Source: Psychroflexus tropicus DSM 15496
GTDB lineage: Bacteria > Bacteroidota > Bacteroidia > Flavobacteriales > Flavobacteriaceae
Length of the DNA: 64,000 nt
Assembly: GCF_000378765.1 (NCBI RefSeq)
Contig: NZ_KB905343.1
Span: forward strand, 190,914 to 254,913
Direction of reading: 5' to 3'
Made by a program: the position numbers and the translations under genes. Positions 7,468-17,082 of this stretch are shown piece after piece (positions within the stretch are counted from its first letter, which is position 1; each line of letters opens with the position of its first letter). The notes beneath the pieces are model-generated. The model saw only the letters and a list, made by a program, of their open reading frames with translations, was not told where the DNA came from and ran no database searches.

Positions 7468-10400
7468 TTAGTTTAATAGAAAATAATTTAAGTCGATAAT
7501 AGTTTGGTTATACTCTCTGAGTTTTGTGAGATAATCCAGCTGAATTCTTTGGGCTTGTTCAAGAGTTTGCACATACCTGAAAAAGTCAATTTCACCCGCT
7601 TTATAGCTCAGTTGAGCTGTTTTTAAAAGCTCATCTGCCATTTTCAGTTGATTCTCCTGATAGGTGTTTAAAGCTTTTTGTTGAACAGTAAGGCGATTGA
7701 CTAATTGAGACTGTTCCTGCTTTAAGCTGATTTTTGCATCTTCCAGAGCCGCTTCTTTTGCTCTTTCATTAATGTTTGCAGATTTAATCTTAGAACGGTC
7801 TCCAAAAAACAACAGTGGTATATTCAGTCCAATTTGGTAGCCATTAAAATTTTGATCTATAGCCGAATTACTTCTTAAAAAGTAACTTGCTGAAATTCCT
7901 GGTAAAAGCTCATTTTTAGCTAAAGAGGAATTGCGTTTGGCAAGTTGTTGATCTAGCACCATCGCCGATAAGCTCAAGTTTTCTGCTGCACTTACAGGTT
8001 TGTTCAATTCTAATTGATAAAGGTTTTTTCCTCTTAAAATTAGACTGTCTTCGCTTTGAAGCAGAGCTTTCATAGCTAGTAAACTATTGGTCAATTCCTG
8101 TTGAAGTTGATCCTGCTCAATTTTGATCTGATTGGCTTTTGATTCAGCTGTAATCTTTTCTAAATAATTAGACTCTCCTTCTTCAAATTTACGTTGAGCC
8201 ATGCGCGAAAAATCACTGTAAATCCTAAAGATACTATCATAAATTGATAACTTGGAAGTTGCCTCCAGGTAATTCTGGTAACTGATCTGCAAAGTCTTGA
8301 TCTTCCTCAGTTCAATAATGCTGTACTGAGTGTTTGCCAGTTCAGTTTTAACTTTATTTAATTTGAGTCTACTTCCATATACAGTTGGGAAATCGAACTG
8401 TTGGATCACTCCCCATTGATAAAGTGGCTGATTAGCAATAGGATCCAACTCAGCCTGATCATAGTTTTGGTACACCTGGGTTTTATTAAACGTGAAGGCT
8501 TCACCTTCCGCTGCTTCAATGCTTTCAGTTTGCAGCTGAGCTGATTTCAGCTGTTTATTGTTGTCTAACATTTGCTGTTTTAGACTTTCAAACTCTTGAT
8601 CTTGCCCCTGAGCAGAGAAACCAACACCACAACACAGGATCAAGAATATACTGAGTTTAGGGTTTAATTTTTTGTCAATTTTTCTGTTTTTCAAACTATA
8701 AAGCACCGGTAAAATAATTAAGGTTAATAGAGTAGAAGTGATGAGGCCTCCAATGACGACAGTAGCTAACGGACGTTGAACTTCAGCTCCCGCTCCTGTA
8801 GAAATAGCCATCGGTAAAAATCCAAGCGCTGTAGAGCTGGCCGTAAGTAGAACAGCGCGAAGCCTGTCCTGCGTAGCATCGATGATATGCTGGAAACTAA
8901 GCTTATTGTTATGTGTTTCTCGTATGTCTTTGAAATACTCAACTAAGATGATTCCATTAAGCACAGCAATTCCAAATAAGGCGATAAATCCTACACCAGC
9001 AGAAATACTAAAGGGCATATCTCTCAACCACAATAGGAAAACGCCACCAACTGCAGAAAAGGGAATGGCAGTGAAGATGAGTAAGGCATCTTTATGCGTT
9101 CTTAAAGCAAAAAACAACATGATATAGATCAAAACTAAAGCAATAGGTACTGCGATTTTTAATCGGGCCTTTGCGCTTTCCAAATTCTCAAATTGACCGC
9201 CATAAGTCATGGTATAGCCCACAGGTAAATCAAGATTATCTTCCAAGATATCCTGAATATCCGTCACGACAGATTCTAGATCTCGATTGCGGACATTTAC
9301 TCCTACAACTATTCGACGCTTCGATTGGTCTCTGGAAATTTTTGCCGGACCTTTGGCAAAGCTTATGTCTGCTACTTCAGCTAATGGTATTTTCCCTGCA
9401 TTTGGGGTGTCAATTCTCAAATTTCTCAGATCATTGATGTTTTGTCGTTGAGATTCCTGAAGTCTTACTACCAGATCAAAGCGTTTTTCTCCCTCAAAAA
9501 CAACACCTGTAGATTTTCCGGCAAATCCAGCGGTAATCACCTCATTTATACTTTTAATATCTAGTCCGTATCGGGCAATTTTTTCTCTTCGATAATTCAC
9601 CAGCATTTGAGGCAAACCCACTATTTTTTCAACAGTAATATCGGCTGCGCCTTCAACACTTTCAATCATTTCTCTAATTTGATTCCCTTTTCGGGCTAAA
9701 ATGTCCAGATCTTCTCCAAATACTTTGATTGCTATATCCGATCTTACTCCAGTAGTCAATTCATTGAAACGCATCTCTATAGGTTGAGTAAATTCTAAAT
9801 CCATACCCGGAAATACAGCTAAGGCTTCACTAAATTGTTCTGCCAAATCTTCTTTGGAAGTTCCAGGTGTCCATTCAGATTTTGGTTTTAACCTTACGAT
9901 CAAATCGGAGTCCTGCATAGACATCGGATCGGTAGGAACTTCTGCAGCACCTATTCTAGAGACTACCTGACTCACTTCTGGAAATTCCAATAATATCTTT
10001 TCAATAGCTGTAGTCCGCTCAATTGTACTCTTTAAAGACTTACCCGTTTTTAAGACGGGCTGTATTACGAAATCACCCTCATCTAGGGTGGGTACAAATT
10101 CACCACCCATTTTAAAAAATGTAAATACTCCAAGAGCAAGTAAGAGTATGGCTGAAGTAATTACTGCTTTGGTATGACGTAAAGCCCATTTAATGGAAGG
10201 TAAATAAACCTGTTTTGCTCCATTCATCAGTTTGGTGGAAATGTTGGACGTCGAGTCAGGTTTTGGTTTTAAAATAAGACTACAGGCCACTGGGACCCAG
10301 GTGAAGCAGAGAATCATAGCACCAATAAGCGCAAAGCTAAAGGTGAGCGCCATAGGTCGGAACATTTTACCCTCAACACCACTAAGAGATAAGATTGGTA

Positions 10401-11793
10401 TAAAGACGATTAAGATTATTAACTGTCCAAAGATGGCAGAGTTCAGCATTTTAGAAGCCCCATTTAAAGTGATTTGATTCTTCAATTTACTGATTTCTGT
10501 AGATGACTTTTTAGAAAATTCATTGGAGCGTTGCCATAACTTAAAGGCAACAAATTCTACGATGATGACAGCACCGTCGATAATAATTCCAAAGTCCAAA
10601 GCTCCCAGACTCATGAGGTTAGCATCAATTCCAAACACGTACATCAAGCTAATAGCGCACAAAAAACTGAGAGGGATAATTGAAGCAATAATCAGCCCGG
10701 ATCGCCAGTCGCCAATTAATAAAATAACAATTAAACTCACCACTAAAAATCCAAGTAGTAAATTTTCCGCAATGGTTGATGTCGTGCGTTGAATCAGTTC
10801 AGAACGGTCCAGAAAGCCATTGATGTAAACCCCTTCCGGTAAGCTTTTCTCTATTTCTGAGATTCGATCTTTGACGGCATTAATTACTTTTTTGGAGTCT
10901 GCATCTTTAAGCATCATGACCTGACCAAGTACCTTTTCACCTTCGCCGTTTCCTGTAATAGCACCAAATCGCCTGGCATAACCATAACCCACTTCTGCAA
11001 CATCTTTGATATATACAGGCTGATTGCCACGCATCGATACACTGATGTTTTCGATCTCTTCTAAACTTTTGAGGAGACCTTCGCCTCTTATAAAGTAAGC
11101 TTCCTCATTTTTTTCAATGTAACTCCCCCCTGCGATAGAATTATTGTTTTCCAGGGCCTTGAAAACTTCAGAAACACTAATATCATTAGCTTGTAGGCGC
11201 TTGGAGTTGATGCTCACTTCATATTCTTTTAAATAGCCTCCCCAGGTATTGATCTCGACTACCCCTGGAATTCCAGACAATTGTCGTCTCACGATCCAAT
11301 CCTGGATGGTTCTGAGTTCAGTAGCATCATATTCATCTTCATAGCCTGGTTGAGTTTCCAGTGTATATTGAAAGATTTCTCCTAGCCCGGTAGTGATTGG
11401 CCCCATTTGAGGAGTACCAAAATCTGATGGAATTTTTTCTGCCGCTGATTTTAATTTTTCAGCAATAAGCTGTCGAGGCAAATAGGTGCCTAAATCATCT
11501 TCAAAAACAATGGTCACCACCGAAAGGCCAAATTTTGATACTGAGCGGATTTCTTTGACGCCAGGAAGATTCACCATTTCCAGTTCAACGGGATAGGTGA
11601 TGAATTGTTCTACATCAGTTGTGGACAGGTTGCGCGAAGTGGTTATAACCTGGACCTGATTATTGGTGATATCTGGAACAGCACCAATAGGGATTTGAGT
11701 TAAGGCATATAGCCCAAAACCGACTATGCCAGAAACCAGCAAGATGATAAAGAATTTAGATTTAAGACTAAACTCTATGAGTTTGGATAACAT
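7468..11793 (-). CDS. CzcA-type heavy-metal RND pump fused to a TolC-like outer-membrane factor
   Basis: At 1441 residues this is far longer than a normal pump (about 1040). Residues 1 to about 1040 are a complete RND transporter that begins with LIEFSLKSKFFIILLVSGI and has twelve membrane segments. The TM4 motif is DFGIIIDGAVIIVE, which resembles the DFG-x3-DGA-x3-VE signature of pumps for divalent cations (Zn, Co, Cd) rather than the Cu/Ag type. From about residue 1045 a second hydrophobic segment (KLSIFLILCCGVGFSAQGQ) looks like a signal peptide, followed by roughly 390 residues of alpha-helical TolC/CzcC-type outer-membrane factor. Fusions of this kind are known in Bacteroidota. Whether the chain is cleaved is unknown. 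It sits 4 nt before the adaptor gene. Confidence 0.9.
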   Translation of the reverse strand: MLSKLIEFSLKSKFFIILLVSGIVGFGLYALTQIPIGAVPDITNNQVQVITTSRNLSTTDVEQFITYPVELEMVNLPGVKEIRSVSKFGLSVVTIVFEDDLGTYLPRQLIAEKLKSAAEKIPSDFGTPQMGPITTGLGEIFQYTLETQPGYEDEYDATELRTIQDWIVRRQLSGIPGVVEINTWGGYLKEYEVSINSKRLQANDISVSEVFKALENNNSIAGGSYIEKNEEAYFIRGEGLLKSLEEIENISVSMRGNQPVYIKDVAEVGYGYARRFGAITGNGEGEKVLGQVMMLKDADSKKVINAVKDRISEIEKSLPEGVYINGFLDRSELIQRTTSTIAENLLLGFLVVSLIVILLIGDWRSGLIIASIIPLSFLCAISLMYVFGIDANLMSLGALDFGIIIDGAVIIVEFVAFKLWQRSNEFSKKSSTEISKLKNQITLNGASKMLNSAIFGQLIILIVFIPILSLSGVEGKMFRPMALTFSFALIGAMILCFTWVPVACSLILKPKPDSTSNISTKLMNGAKQVYLPSIKWALRHTKAVITSAILLLALGVFTFFKMGGEFVPTLDEGDFVIQPVLKTGKSLKSTIERTTAIEKILLEFPEVSQVVSRIGAAEVPTDPMSMQDSDLIVRLKPKSEWTPGTSKEDLAEQFSEALAVFPGMDLEFTQPIEMRFNELTTGVRSDIAIKVFGEDLDILARKGNQIREMIESVEGAADITVEKIVGLPQMLVNYRREKIARYGLDIKSINEVITAGFAGKSTGVVFEGEKRFDLVVRLQESQRQNINDLRNLRIDTPNAGKIPLAEVADISFAKGPAKISRDQSKRRIVVGVNVRNRDLESVVTDIQDILEDNLDLPVGYTMTYGGQFENLESAKARLKIAVPIALVLIYIMLFFALRTHKDALLIFTAIPFSAVGGVFLLWLRDMPFSISAGVGFIALFGIAVLNGIILVEYFKDIRETHNNKLSFQHIIDATQDRLRAVLLTASSTALGFLPMAISTGAGAEVQRPLATVVIGGLITSTLLTLIILPVLYSLKNRKIDKKLNPKLSIFLILCCGVGFSAQGQDQEFESLKQQMLDNNKQLKSAQLQTESIEAAEGEAFTFNKTQVYQNYDQAELDPIANQPLYQWGVIQQFDFPTVYGSRLKLNKVKTELANTQYSIIELRKIKTLQISYQNYLEATSKLSIYDSIFRIYSDFSRMAQRKFEEGESNYLEKITAESKANQIKIEQDQLQQELTNSLLAMKALLQSEDSLILRGKNLYQLELNKPVSAAENLSLSAMVLDQQLAKRNSSLAKNELLPGISASYFLRSNSAIDQNFNGYQIGLNIPLLFFGDRSKIKSANINERAKEAALEDAKISLKQEQSQLVNRLTVQQKALNTYQENQLKMADELLKTAQLSYKAGEIDFFRYVQTLEQAQRIQLDYLTKLREYNQTIIDLNYFLLN

Positions 11794-11829
11794 GTATTAT
11801 TAAATTGAAAATGAAACAATGGATTCTGT

Positions 11830-12225
11830 TTAAATCAGAACGCCATGTTTCGGAGGATGCAGGATCTCAGTTATCCTTAAAAGACCAAATTTTGAATGGT
11901 AACTGAAATTATGTTGAACAACGTCTACTACAGTACCAATTTTAAATTGTAAAATCTCGGGGGTTTCAAAAAAGAATGTGTGTGAGCATAACTGATTTTC
12001 ATGAAAAGGCAGCTGGTCGTGTTCCTGATGCTTATCTTCATGAGCTTCTCTCTGTCCGCCATAATGAAGATCCAAAAATTCTAAAAAATTAGTGTCGTGC
12101 TCAACTTTATGATGATCATAATGATCAACTAAAATGATGAGACCTACAGAGTTGGAGGGATTTATTCCAAAAGATTGTAAGTTAATCAAAGCAATTAAAA
12201 TATATATCAACCAATTCTTCATCAT
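11830..12225 (-). CDS. His-rich exported small protein leading the metal-efflux operon
   Basis: A 131-residue protein with an N-terminal hydrophobic export segment (WLIYILIALINLQSFG) and an unusually His/Asp/Glu-rich middle (LVDHYDHHKVEHD, EAHEDKHQEHDQLPFHENQ, CSHTFFF). It ends ILHPPKHGVLI. I do not recognise an enzymatic domain. The His clusters suggest periplasmic binding of a metal such as Zn, Co or Cu, and its place 36 nt before the pump gene suggests a metal-buffering or sensing role. Small His-rich proteins preceding Czc clusters are common in Bacteroidota. Function is inference. Confidence 0.7.
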   Translation of the reverse strand: MMKNWLIYILIALINLQSFGINPSNSVGLIILVDHYDHHKVEHDTNFLEFLDLHYGGQREAHEDKHQEHDQLPFHENQLCSHTFFFETPEILQFKIGTVVDVVQHNFSYHSKFGLLRITEILHPPKHGVLI

Positions 12226-12227
12226 TA

Positions 12228-12255
12228 CAAATGTAAAGTATTTTCAAAACATCAA
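12228..12255 (-). promoter_or_regulatory. Promoter of the metal-efflux operon
   Basis: On the minus strand TACATTTG (opposite 12228-12235) matches the -7 consensus and TTG (opposite 12253-12255) lies 17 nt upstream. The -7 element ends 2 nt before the ATGATG start at 12225, so the mRNA may be leaderless. Confidence 0.6.
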
Positions 12256-12448
12256 CTAAGGCTTACCTAAGATACTGAAATGACTTTTTAAATTTCAATT
12301 AAAGTTAAGCGATAAGGATTCATTTCTCACCTCAGCTTTCTTAGATATGAATTTTTAATATTAACATATCCTTTTAGTTGGTTATTGCAAATTGCAGATT
12401 CAATTTGTTTAATTTCGGCATTATTTTTAATATAAATCATAAATAGTT

Positions 12449-14026
12449 ATGACAAATTCAAATATTTCTTCAATTGACTCTCTGCTTCATCAAACCACAT
12501 ATCTTGATAATGGTCAATTGGTAGAGTGGAAAGGTCAAATGGATGATGTGTATTCTACTATTTCCTCTACCGAAACTTATCAACCTACTCACTTAGGTAC
12601 AGTACCGCACATGGATGAGCCTACTGCTCTAAAAGTTTTAGATTCTGCTGTTAGGGCTTATGATCAGGGACAAGGGAGCTGGCCTACCATGAAGGTGAAA
12701 GACAGAATTGAATGCATGAGTTCTTTCGTAGAAATTATGAAGACCAAGCGTTCTGAAGTGGTCAAATTACTGATGTGGGAAATAGGCAAAACTCTAGCTG
12801 ACTCTGAAAAAGAATTTGACAGAACGGTCGAATATATTTATGATACCATTGAAGATTATAAGCAATTGGATAGAGATTGTTCGAAATTTGAAAAAGTGGG
12901 TGGTATCAATGCCCATATTAGAAGAGGGCCTTTAGGAGTCGTTTTATGTTTAGGACCTTATAATTACCCCTTAAACGAAACTTTTGCTTTGCTTATCCCA
13001 GCTTTAATCATGGGGAACACCGCAGTATTTAAACCTGCAAAACATGGAGTATTACTATTATCTCCCTTGTTGGAAGCTTTTCAACAAAGTTTTCCTGATG
13101 GTGTGATTAATGTTATCTACGGCAGAGGGAGAGAAGTGGCTGCGCCAATTATGAAAACTGGTAAAATAGATGTGTTGGCCTTAATCGGTAACTCCAAATC
13201 TGCCATTGCACTCCAGGACCAACATCCTTATAAAAACAGATTGCGTTTGATTCTTGGACTCGAGGCCAAAAATCCAGCTATTGTATTACCAAGTGCAGAC
13301 CTAGACTTAGCTATAGAAGAATGTATAAACGGCACATTATCCTATAACGGACAGCGTTGTACAGCTTTAAAAATTGTCTATGTTCATGAGGATATCAAAG
13401 AGGAATTCAACAAACGTTTCTCTAAACGTGTAGATGAGCTTAAATTTGGTCAACCCTGGGAGGATGGAGTAAAGTTAACACCTTTGCCAGAACCAGGTAA
13501 GCCAGCCTACATCCAGGAACTGATCGATGATGCCAAAGAGAAAGGAGCGAAAATCTTAAATGAAAAAGGAGGGAAGACGACCGAGAATTATATTTATCCC
13601 GCTGTGTTATATCCTGTCACAGAATCTATGCGGGTGTATCAGGAAGAGCAATTTGGACCGGTTATCCCAGTCAAATCATTCAATGATATTCAGGATTTAC
13701 TCAATGAAATTTCAAAATCGAATTATGGTCAGCAAGTGAGCTTGTTTGGAGACAATGTTGAAGCTTTAGCTCCCCTAATTGACGTACTGGCCAATTTAGT
13801 ATGCCGTGTCAATTTAAACAGTTCCTGCCAGCGAGGACCAGATGTACTTCCGTTCACTGGTAGAAAAGACTCCGCAGTGGGTACTTTAAGTGTACATGAT
13901 GCTTTGCGTTCTTTTTCCATCAGAACCTTCGTGGCTTCTAAAGACAATCCGAAGAATAATAATATTATACGCGACCTATTGAAAAGTAATAAATCCAATT
14001 TCGTAAACACGGATTACTTGTTATAA
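12449..14026 (+). CDS. gapN: NADP-dependent non-phosphorylating glyceraldehyde-3-phosphate dehydrogenase
   Basis: A 525-residue aldehyde dehydrogenase. The NAD(P)-binding stretch includes [15 protein letters not shown] and [11 protein letters not shown]. The catalytic cysteine is Cys304 in NGQRCTALK, and the general-base glutamate lies in [10 protein letters not shown]. The overall pattern ([22 protein letters not shown]) is that of GapN, which oxidises glyceraldehyde 3-phosphate directly to 3-phosphoglycerate while making NADPH and bypassing ATP formation. Compared with other aldehyde dehydrogenases the C-terminus is extended by about 40 residues. It is monocistronic: about 220 nt upstream are shared with the divergent efflux operon and a terminator follows. 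Substrate is inferred from family resemblance. Confidence 0.85.
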   Translation: MTNSNISSIDSLLHQTTYLDNGQLVEWKGQMDDVYSTISSTETYQPTHLGTVPHMDEPTALKVLDSAVRAYDQGQGSWPTMKVKDRIECMSSFVEIMKTKRSEVVKLLMWEIGKTLADSEKEFDRTVEYIYDTIEDYKQLDRDCSKFEKVGGINAHIRRGPLGVVLCLGPYNYPLNETFALLIPALIMGNTAVFKPAKHGVLLLSPLLEAFQQSFPDGVINVIYGRGREVAAPIMKTGKIDVLALIGNSKSAIALQDQHPYKNRLRLILGLEAKNPAIVLPSADLDLAIEECINGTLSYNGQRCTALKIVYVHEDIKEEFNKRFSKRVDELKFGQPWEDGVKLTPLPEPGKPAYIQELIDDAKEKGAKILNEKGGKTTENYIYPAVLYPVTESMRVYQEEQFGPVIPVKSFNDIQDLLNEISKSNYGQQVSLFGDNVEALAPLIDVLANLVCRVNLNSSCQRGPDVLPFTGRKDSAVGTLSVHDALRSFSIRTFVASKDNPKNNNIIRDLLKSNKSNFVNTDYLL

Positions 14027-14051
14027 ACATTAGTTAGCATATTTAAATCTT

Positions 14052-14082
14052 AAAGCAGCGATTATTCGCTGCTTTTGTTTTC
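14052..14082 (+). terminator. Intrinsic terminator after gapN
   Basis: AAAGCAGCGA pairs with TCGCTGCTTT around a 4-nt TTAT loop, followed by a T-rich tract (TTGTTTT). Confidence 0.8.
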
Positions 14083-14116
14083 AGAAAAGCGTAATTTTGT
14101 TTTCTAAATTTTCAAT

Positions 14117-15769
14117 TTGAAGTACGCCTTAATTATACTTTGTTTTTTAGCTTTTAATACTGCTGTCCAGGCTCAAAAGGGTAAGAAAATTGATTACACC
14201 TCAGATAGAACCCGGGTAGATCAAGAAAAATATCCTGATGCTTTTATTTTATCCAAAGTACAAAATCAGGTTTATTTTCTGCATAAAGGAATAGAAGTTT
14301 GGTGCGATCGTGCTATTTTTTATCAAACAGATGATTTTTTTAAAGCCTTTGGTAATGTGAGAATGAAACAAGGTGATACGGTAAATATGACCAGTAAGTA
14401 TGCAGAATACAACGGGAATACTCAATTTGCCTTTGCCAGTGAAGATGTAGTCTTGACGACACCAAGCAACAAACTTACCACGGATTCTTTATTTTTTAAT
14501 AGAGTAAAACAGGAAGCATTCTACAGATCTGGAGGGAAAGTTCAAGATTCTGCCTCAACCATAACAAGTCTTAAAGGCAGGTATTTTATGAATCAGGATA
14601 AATTTTCATTCAGAACAAATGTAAAAGTAAGAAATCCTGAATACGACATCGATACCGAGTACCTGGATTTTTATTCTGAAAAAGGCCATGCTTATTTATA
14701 TGGCCCATCAACTATCACCAGTGAAACCAGTGTGGTGTATTGTGAACGTGGCTTCTATGATACAAGGCAGGATAATGGGTTTTTTGTGAAAAATTCTACT
14801 GTCAATTATGAGAATAGAAAGCTAGAAGGCGATAGTATTTATTTTGACAGGCCTACAGGCTTTGCTTCAGCGACCAATAACATCAAAGTCACCGATACTG
14901 TGAATCAATCCATAATCACAGGGCATTACGCTGAGGTCTTTAGAATGAAAGACTCCCTTTTCATTACCAAAAACCCTCTAGCAGCCACTAAGCAGGAAAA
15001 TGATTCTGTTTATATCGCCAGTGATACTTTAATGGTGACAGGAGAAGTGGACAATCGAAATATTAAGGCTTTTTATGATGCCAGAATTTTTAAATCTGAT
15101 TTAAGCGGTAAAGCAGATTCCATACATAGCAATGAAAAAACCGGCCTCACTAAAATGTTAGGTGAACCTATTTTATGGTCTGGAGAAAGCCAGATTACGG
15201 GAGATACCATTCATTTATTGAGCAATACAGAAACCGAAAAGCTAGATTCTTTAAAGGTGTTTTACAATGCTTACATGATTCAGAAAGATTCTATTGAAGG
15301 CTATAATCAAATTAAAGGCAAAGAACTCTACGGCCTTTTTGAAAATAACGAAATCTATGAAGTGGATGTGATTAAGAATACAGAGTCTCTTTTCTACATA
15401 AGAGATGATGTTGGTGATCTTGTAGGCATTAATAAATCTCTATCGGCAAAGATTAAAATGTTGCTTGAAAATCAAGAAATTATAGATGTTTATTACTATA
15501 ACGAGGTCGATTCCAAAACACACCCTAGTTCTCAATTCCCTGAAAATGAAAAAGAACTTAAAAATTTCAACTGGAGGGGAGAAGAGCGGCTAGTATCAAA
15601 ATCAGACCTGTTTAAAAATAGAGACTCTATTGAGCTTCCAAAAATTCAAGGGATAGAAGATCCAAAAATTTACGATGACTTTTTTGATGGGATGGGTGAA
15701 CTGAACTCAAATTCTACACTAAAAGCCAAGAGCTTGAATTCATCGCAGGATGAAAATCCAGAACCATAG
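14117..15769 (+). CDS. OstA/LptA-like exported protein
   Basis: The 550-residue product starts at a TTG codon and has a clear signal peptide (LIILCFLAFNTAVQAQ). The mature protein consists of repeating beta-strand units with phrases such as VYFLHKGIEVWCDRAIFYQ, FKAFGNVRMKQGDTVNMTSKY and KLTTDSLFFNRVKQEAFY. These resemble the stacked OstA/LptA jellyroll repeats of lipopolysaccharide transport proteins. It may form a periplasmic bridge for LPS in this outer-membraned organism. No beta-barrel LptD domain is present, so it is LptA-like or an organic-solvent tolerance paralogue. The next gene starts 37 nt downstream, so the two may be co-transcribed. Confidence 0.8.
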   Translation: MKYALIILCFLAFNTAVQAQKGKKIDYTSDRTRVDQEKYPDAFILSKVQNQVYFLHKGIEVWCDRAIFYQTDDFFKAFGNVRMKQGDTVNMTSKYAEYNGNTQFAFASEDVVLTTPSNKLTTDSLFFNRVKQEAFYRSGGKVQDSASTITSLKGRYFMNQDKFSFRTNVKVRNPEYDIDTEYLDFYSEKGHAYLYGPSTITSETSVVYCERGFYDTRQDNGFFVKNSTVNYENRKLEGDSIYFDRPTGFASATNNIKVTDTVNQSIITGHYAEVFRMKDSLFITKNPLAATKQENDSVYIASDTLMVTGEVDNRNIKAFYDARIFKSDLSGKADSIHSNEKTGLTKMLGEPILWSGESQITGDTIHLLSNTETEKLDSLKVFYNAYMIQKDSIEGYNQIKGKELYGLFENNEIYEVDVIKNTESLFYIRDDVGDLVGINKSLSAKIKMLLENQEIIDVYYYNEVDSKTHPSSQFPENEKELKNFNWRGEERLVSKSDLFKNRDSIELPKIQGIEDPKIYDDFFDGMGELNSNSTLKAKSLNSSQDENPEP

Positions 15770-15806
15770 AAAGCTGCTCCAAAACTTAAAACAATAAAGT
15801 CCCAGG

Positions 15807-17003
15807 ATGAATAAAGATTTTTTAGAATATCAAGCACAAACTACTCCCGATCCTTTAGGTATGGAAGTAAGTCATGCTGAAGGATCGTTTATTTATACTA
15901 CCGATGGCAAGAAATATTTAGACTTCGTAGCAGGTGTATCTGCCTGCGGTCTTGGGCATAGGCATCCTGTCGTGGTTAAAGCCATCAAAGAACAACTGGA
16001 CAAATACATGCATGTGATGGTGTATGGAGAATATATCCAGTCTCCGGCTGTAGAATTTACTAAATTATTAGCTAAACACTTGCCAGAGCCACTTTCTCAA
16101 ACCTATATGGTTAACAGTGGTACAGAAGCTATTGATGGTGCTATGAAGCTGGCCAGAAGAGCTACTGGAAGAAGTCAAATTATTGCGGCGAGACATTGTT
16201 ATCATGGTAATTCTTACGGGGCACTGAGTTTGATGGACTACGAAGAGCGTATTGCTCCATTTAGGCCACTTGTTGGAGCTATTACTCATATCCAATTCAA
16301 TGTAGAAACCTGCCTTGATGTCATTACCCCAAATACAGCTGCTGTCATTTTAGAAACTATACAAGGTGGTGCAGGCTTTATTTTGCCAGAAAATGATTAT
16401 TTGATAAAGGTGAAGCGAAGATGCGAAGACGTTGGAGCCTTATTGATCCTTGATGAAATTCAGCCAGGCTTCGGGAGAACAGGTAAACTGTTTGGATTTG
16501 AACACTTTGATATTATTCCTGATATACTTGTGATTGGTAAAGCCATGGCCTCCGGATTACCCGTAGGAGCCTTCACCGCTTCAAAAGAATTGATGAGCCT
16601 ACTAAGCGATAAACCTAAGTTAGGGCATATTACCACTTTTGGGGGTAGTCCTGTGATAGCAGCTGCATGTAAAGCAACTTTAGACGTATTAACGACATCA
16701 GATTTAATTTCTGATGTTCAGTATAAAGAAAAGCTGTTTCGGCAGTTATTACAGCATCAGCTAATAACTGAAGTTAGGGGTAAAGGACTTATGCTGGCAC
16801 CAATTTTCAAAACTGAAGATATTGCAAATCATGTTGTGCTTACAGCTAAAGATCAAGGATTGATTTTATTCTGGCTTTTGTATGAAAAAAAGGCTATTCG
16901 CATATCACCACCCTTAACTATTTCAATGGAGGAAATCAAAAAAGGCTGTGGCATTATAATTGATATACTCGATTCATACAAAGCATCCGTAAGTCGTGAA
17001 TAA
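15807..17003 (+). CDS. Class III PLP-dependent aminotransferase
   Basis: A 398-residue fold-type I aminotransferase. Visible motifs are VSACGLGHRHPVVVKAI near the N-terminus, VNSGTEAIDGAMKLARR, the cofactor-binding LLILDEIQPGFGRTG, and the Schiff-base lysine in VIGKAMASGLPVGAF. Class III members act on omega-amino groups such as those of acetylornithine, 4-aminobutyrate or beta-alanine. The sequence does not decide the substrate: no arginine biosynthesis or GABA genes are next to it. It follows the OstA-like gene with a short gap, which is probably just shared transcription. Confidence 0.85.
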   Translation: MNKDFLEYQAQTTPDPLGMEVSHAEGSFIYTTDGKKYLDFVAGVSACGLGHRHPVVVKAIKEQLDKYMHVMVYGEYIQSPAVEFTKLLAKHLPEPLSQTYMVNSGTEAIDGAMKLARRATGRSQIIAARHCYHGNSYGALSLMDYEERIAPFRPLVGAITHIQFNVETCLDVITPNTAAVILETIQGGAGFILPENDYLIKVKRRCEDVGALLILDEIQPGFGRTGKLFGFEHFDIIPDILVIGKAMASGLPVGAFTASKELMSLLSDKPKLGHITTFGGSPVIAAACKATLDVLTTSDLISDVQYKEKLFRQLLQHQLITEVRGKGLMLAPIFKTEDIANHVVLTAKDQGLILFWLLYEKKAIRISPPLTISMEEIKKGCGIIIDILDSYKASVSRE

Positions 17004-17082
17004 CTTGTGGATAACAATTTCAAAAATCTCATTCTATATTGAAAAAAGTCGTTTATCTTAACCTAAAATTAATTCATTTTAT

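Noticed and set aside
8882-10792. Plus-strand frames of 81-89 residues inside the CzcA-TolC gene
   Set aside because: They are mirror frames of a strongly conserved pump gene, with no recognisable protein features and no promoter.
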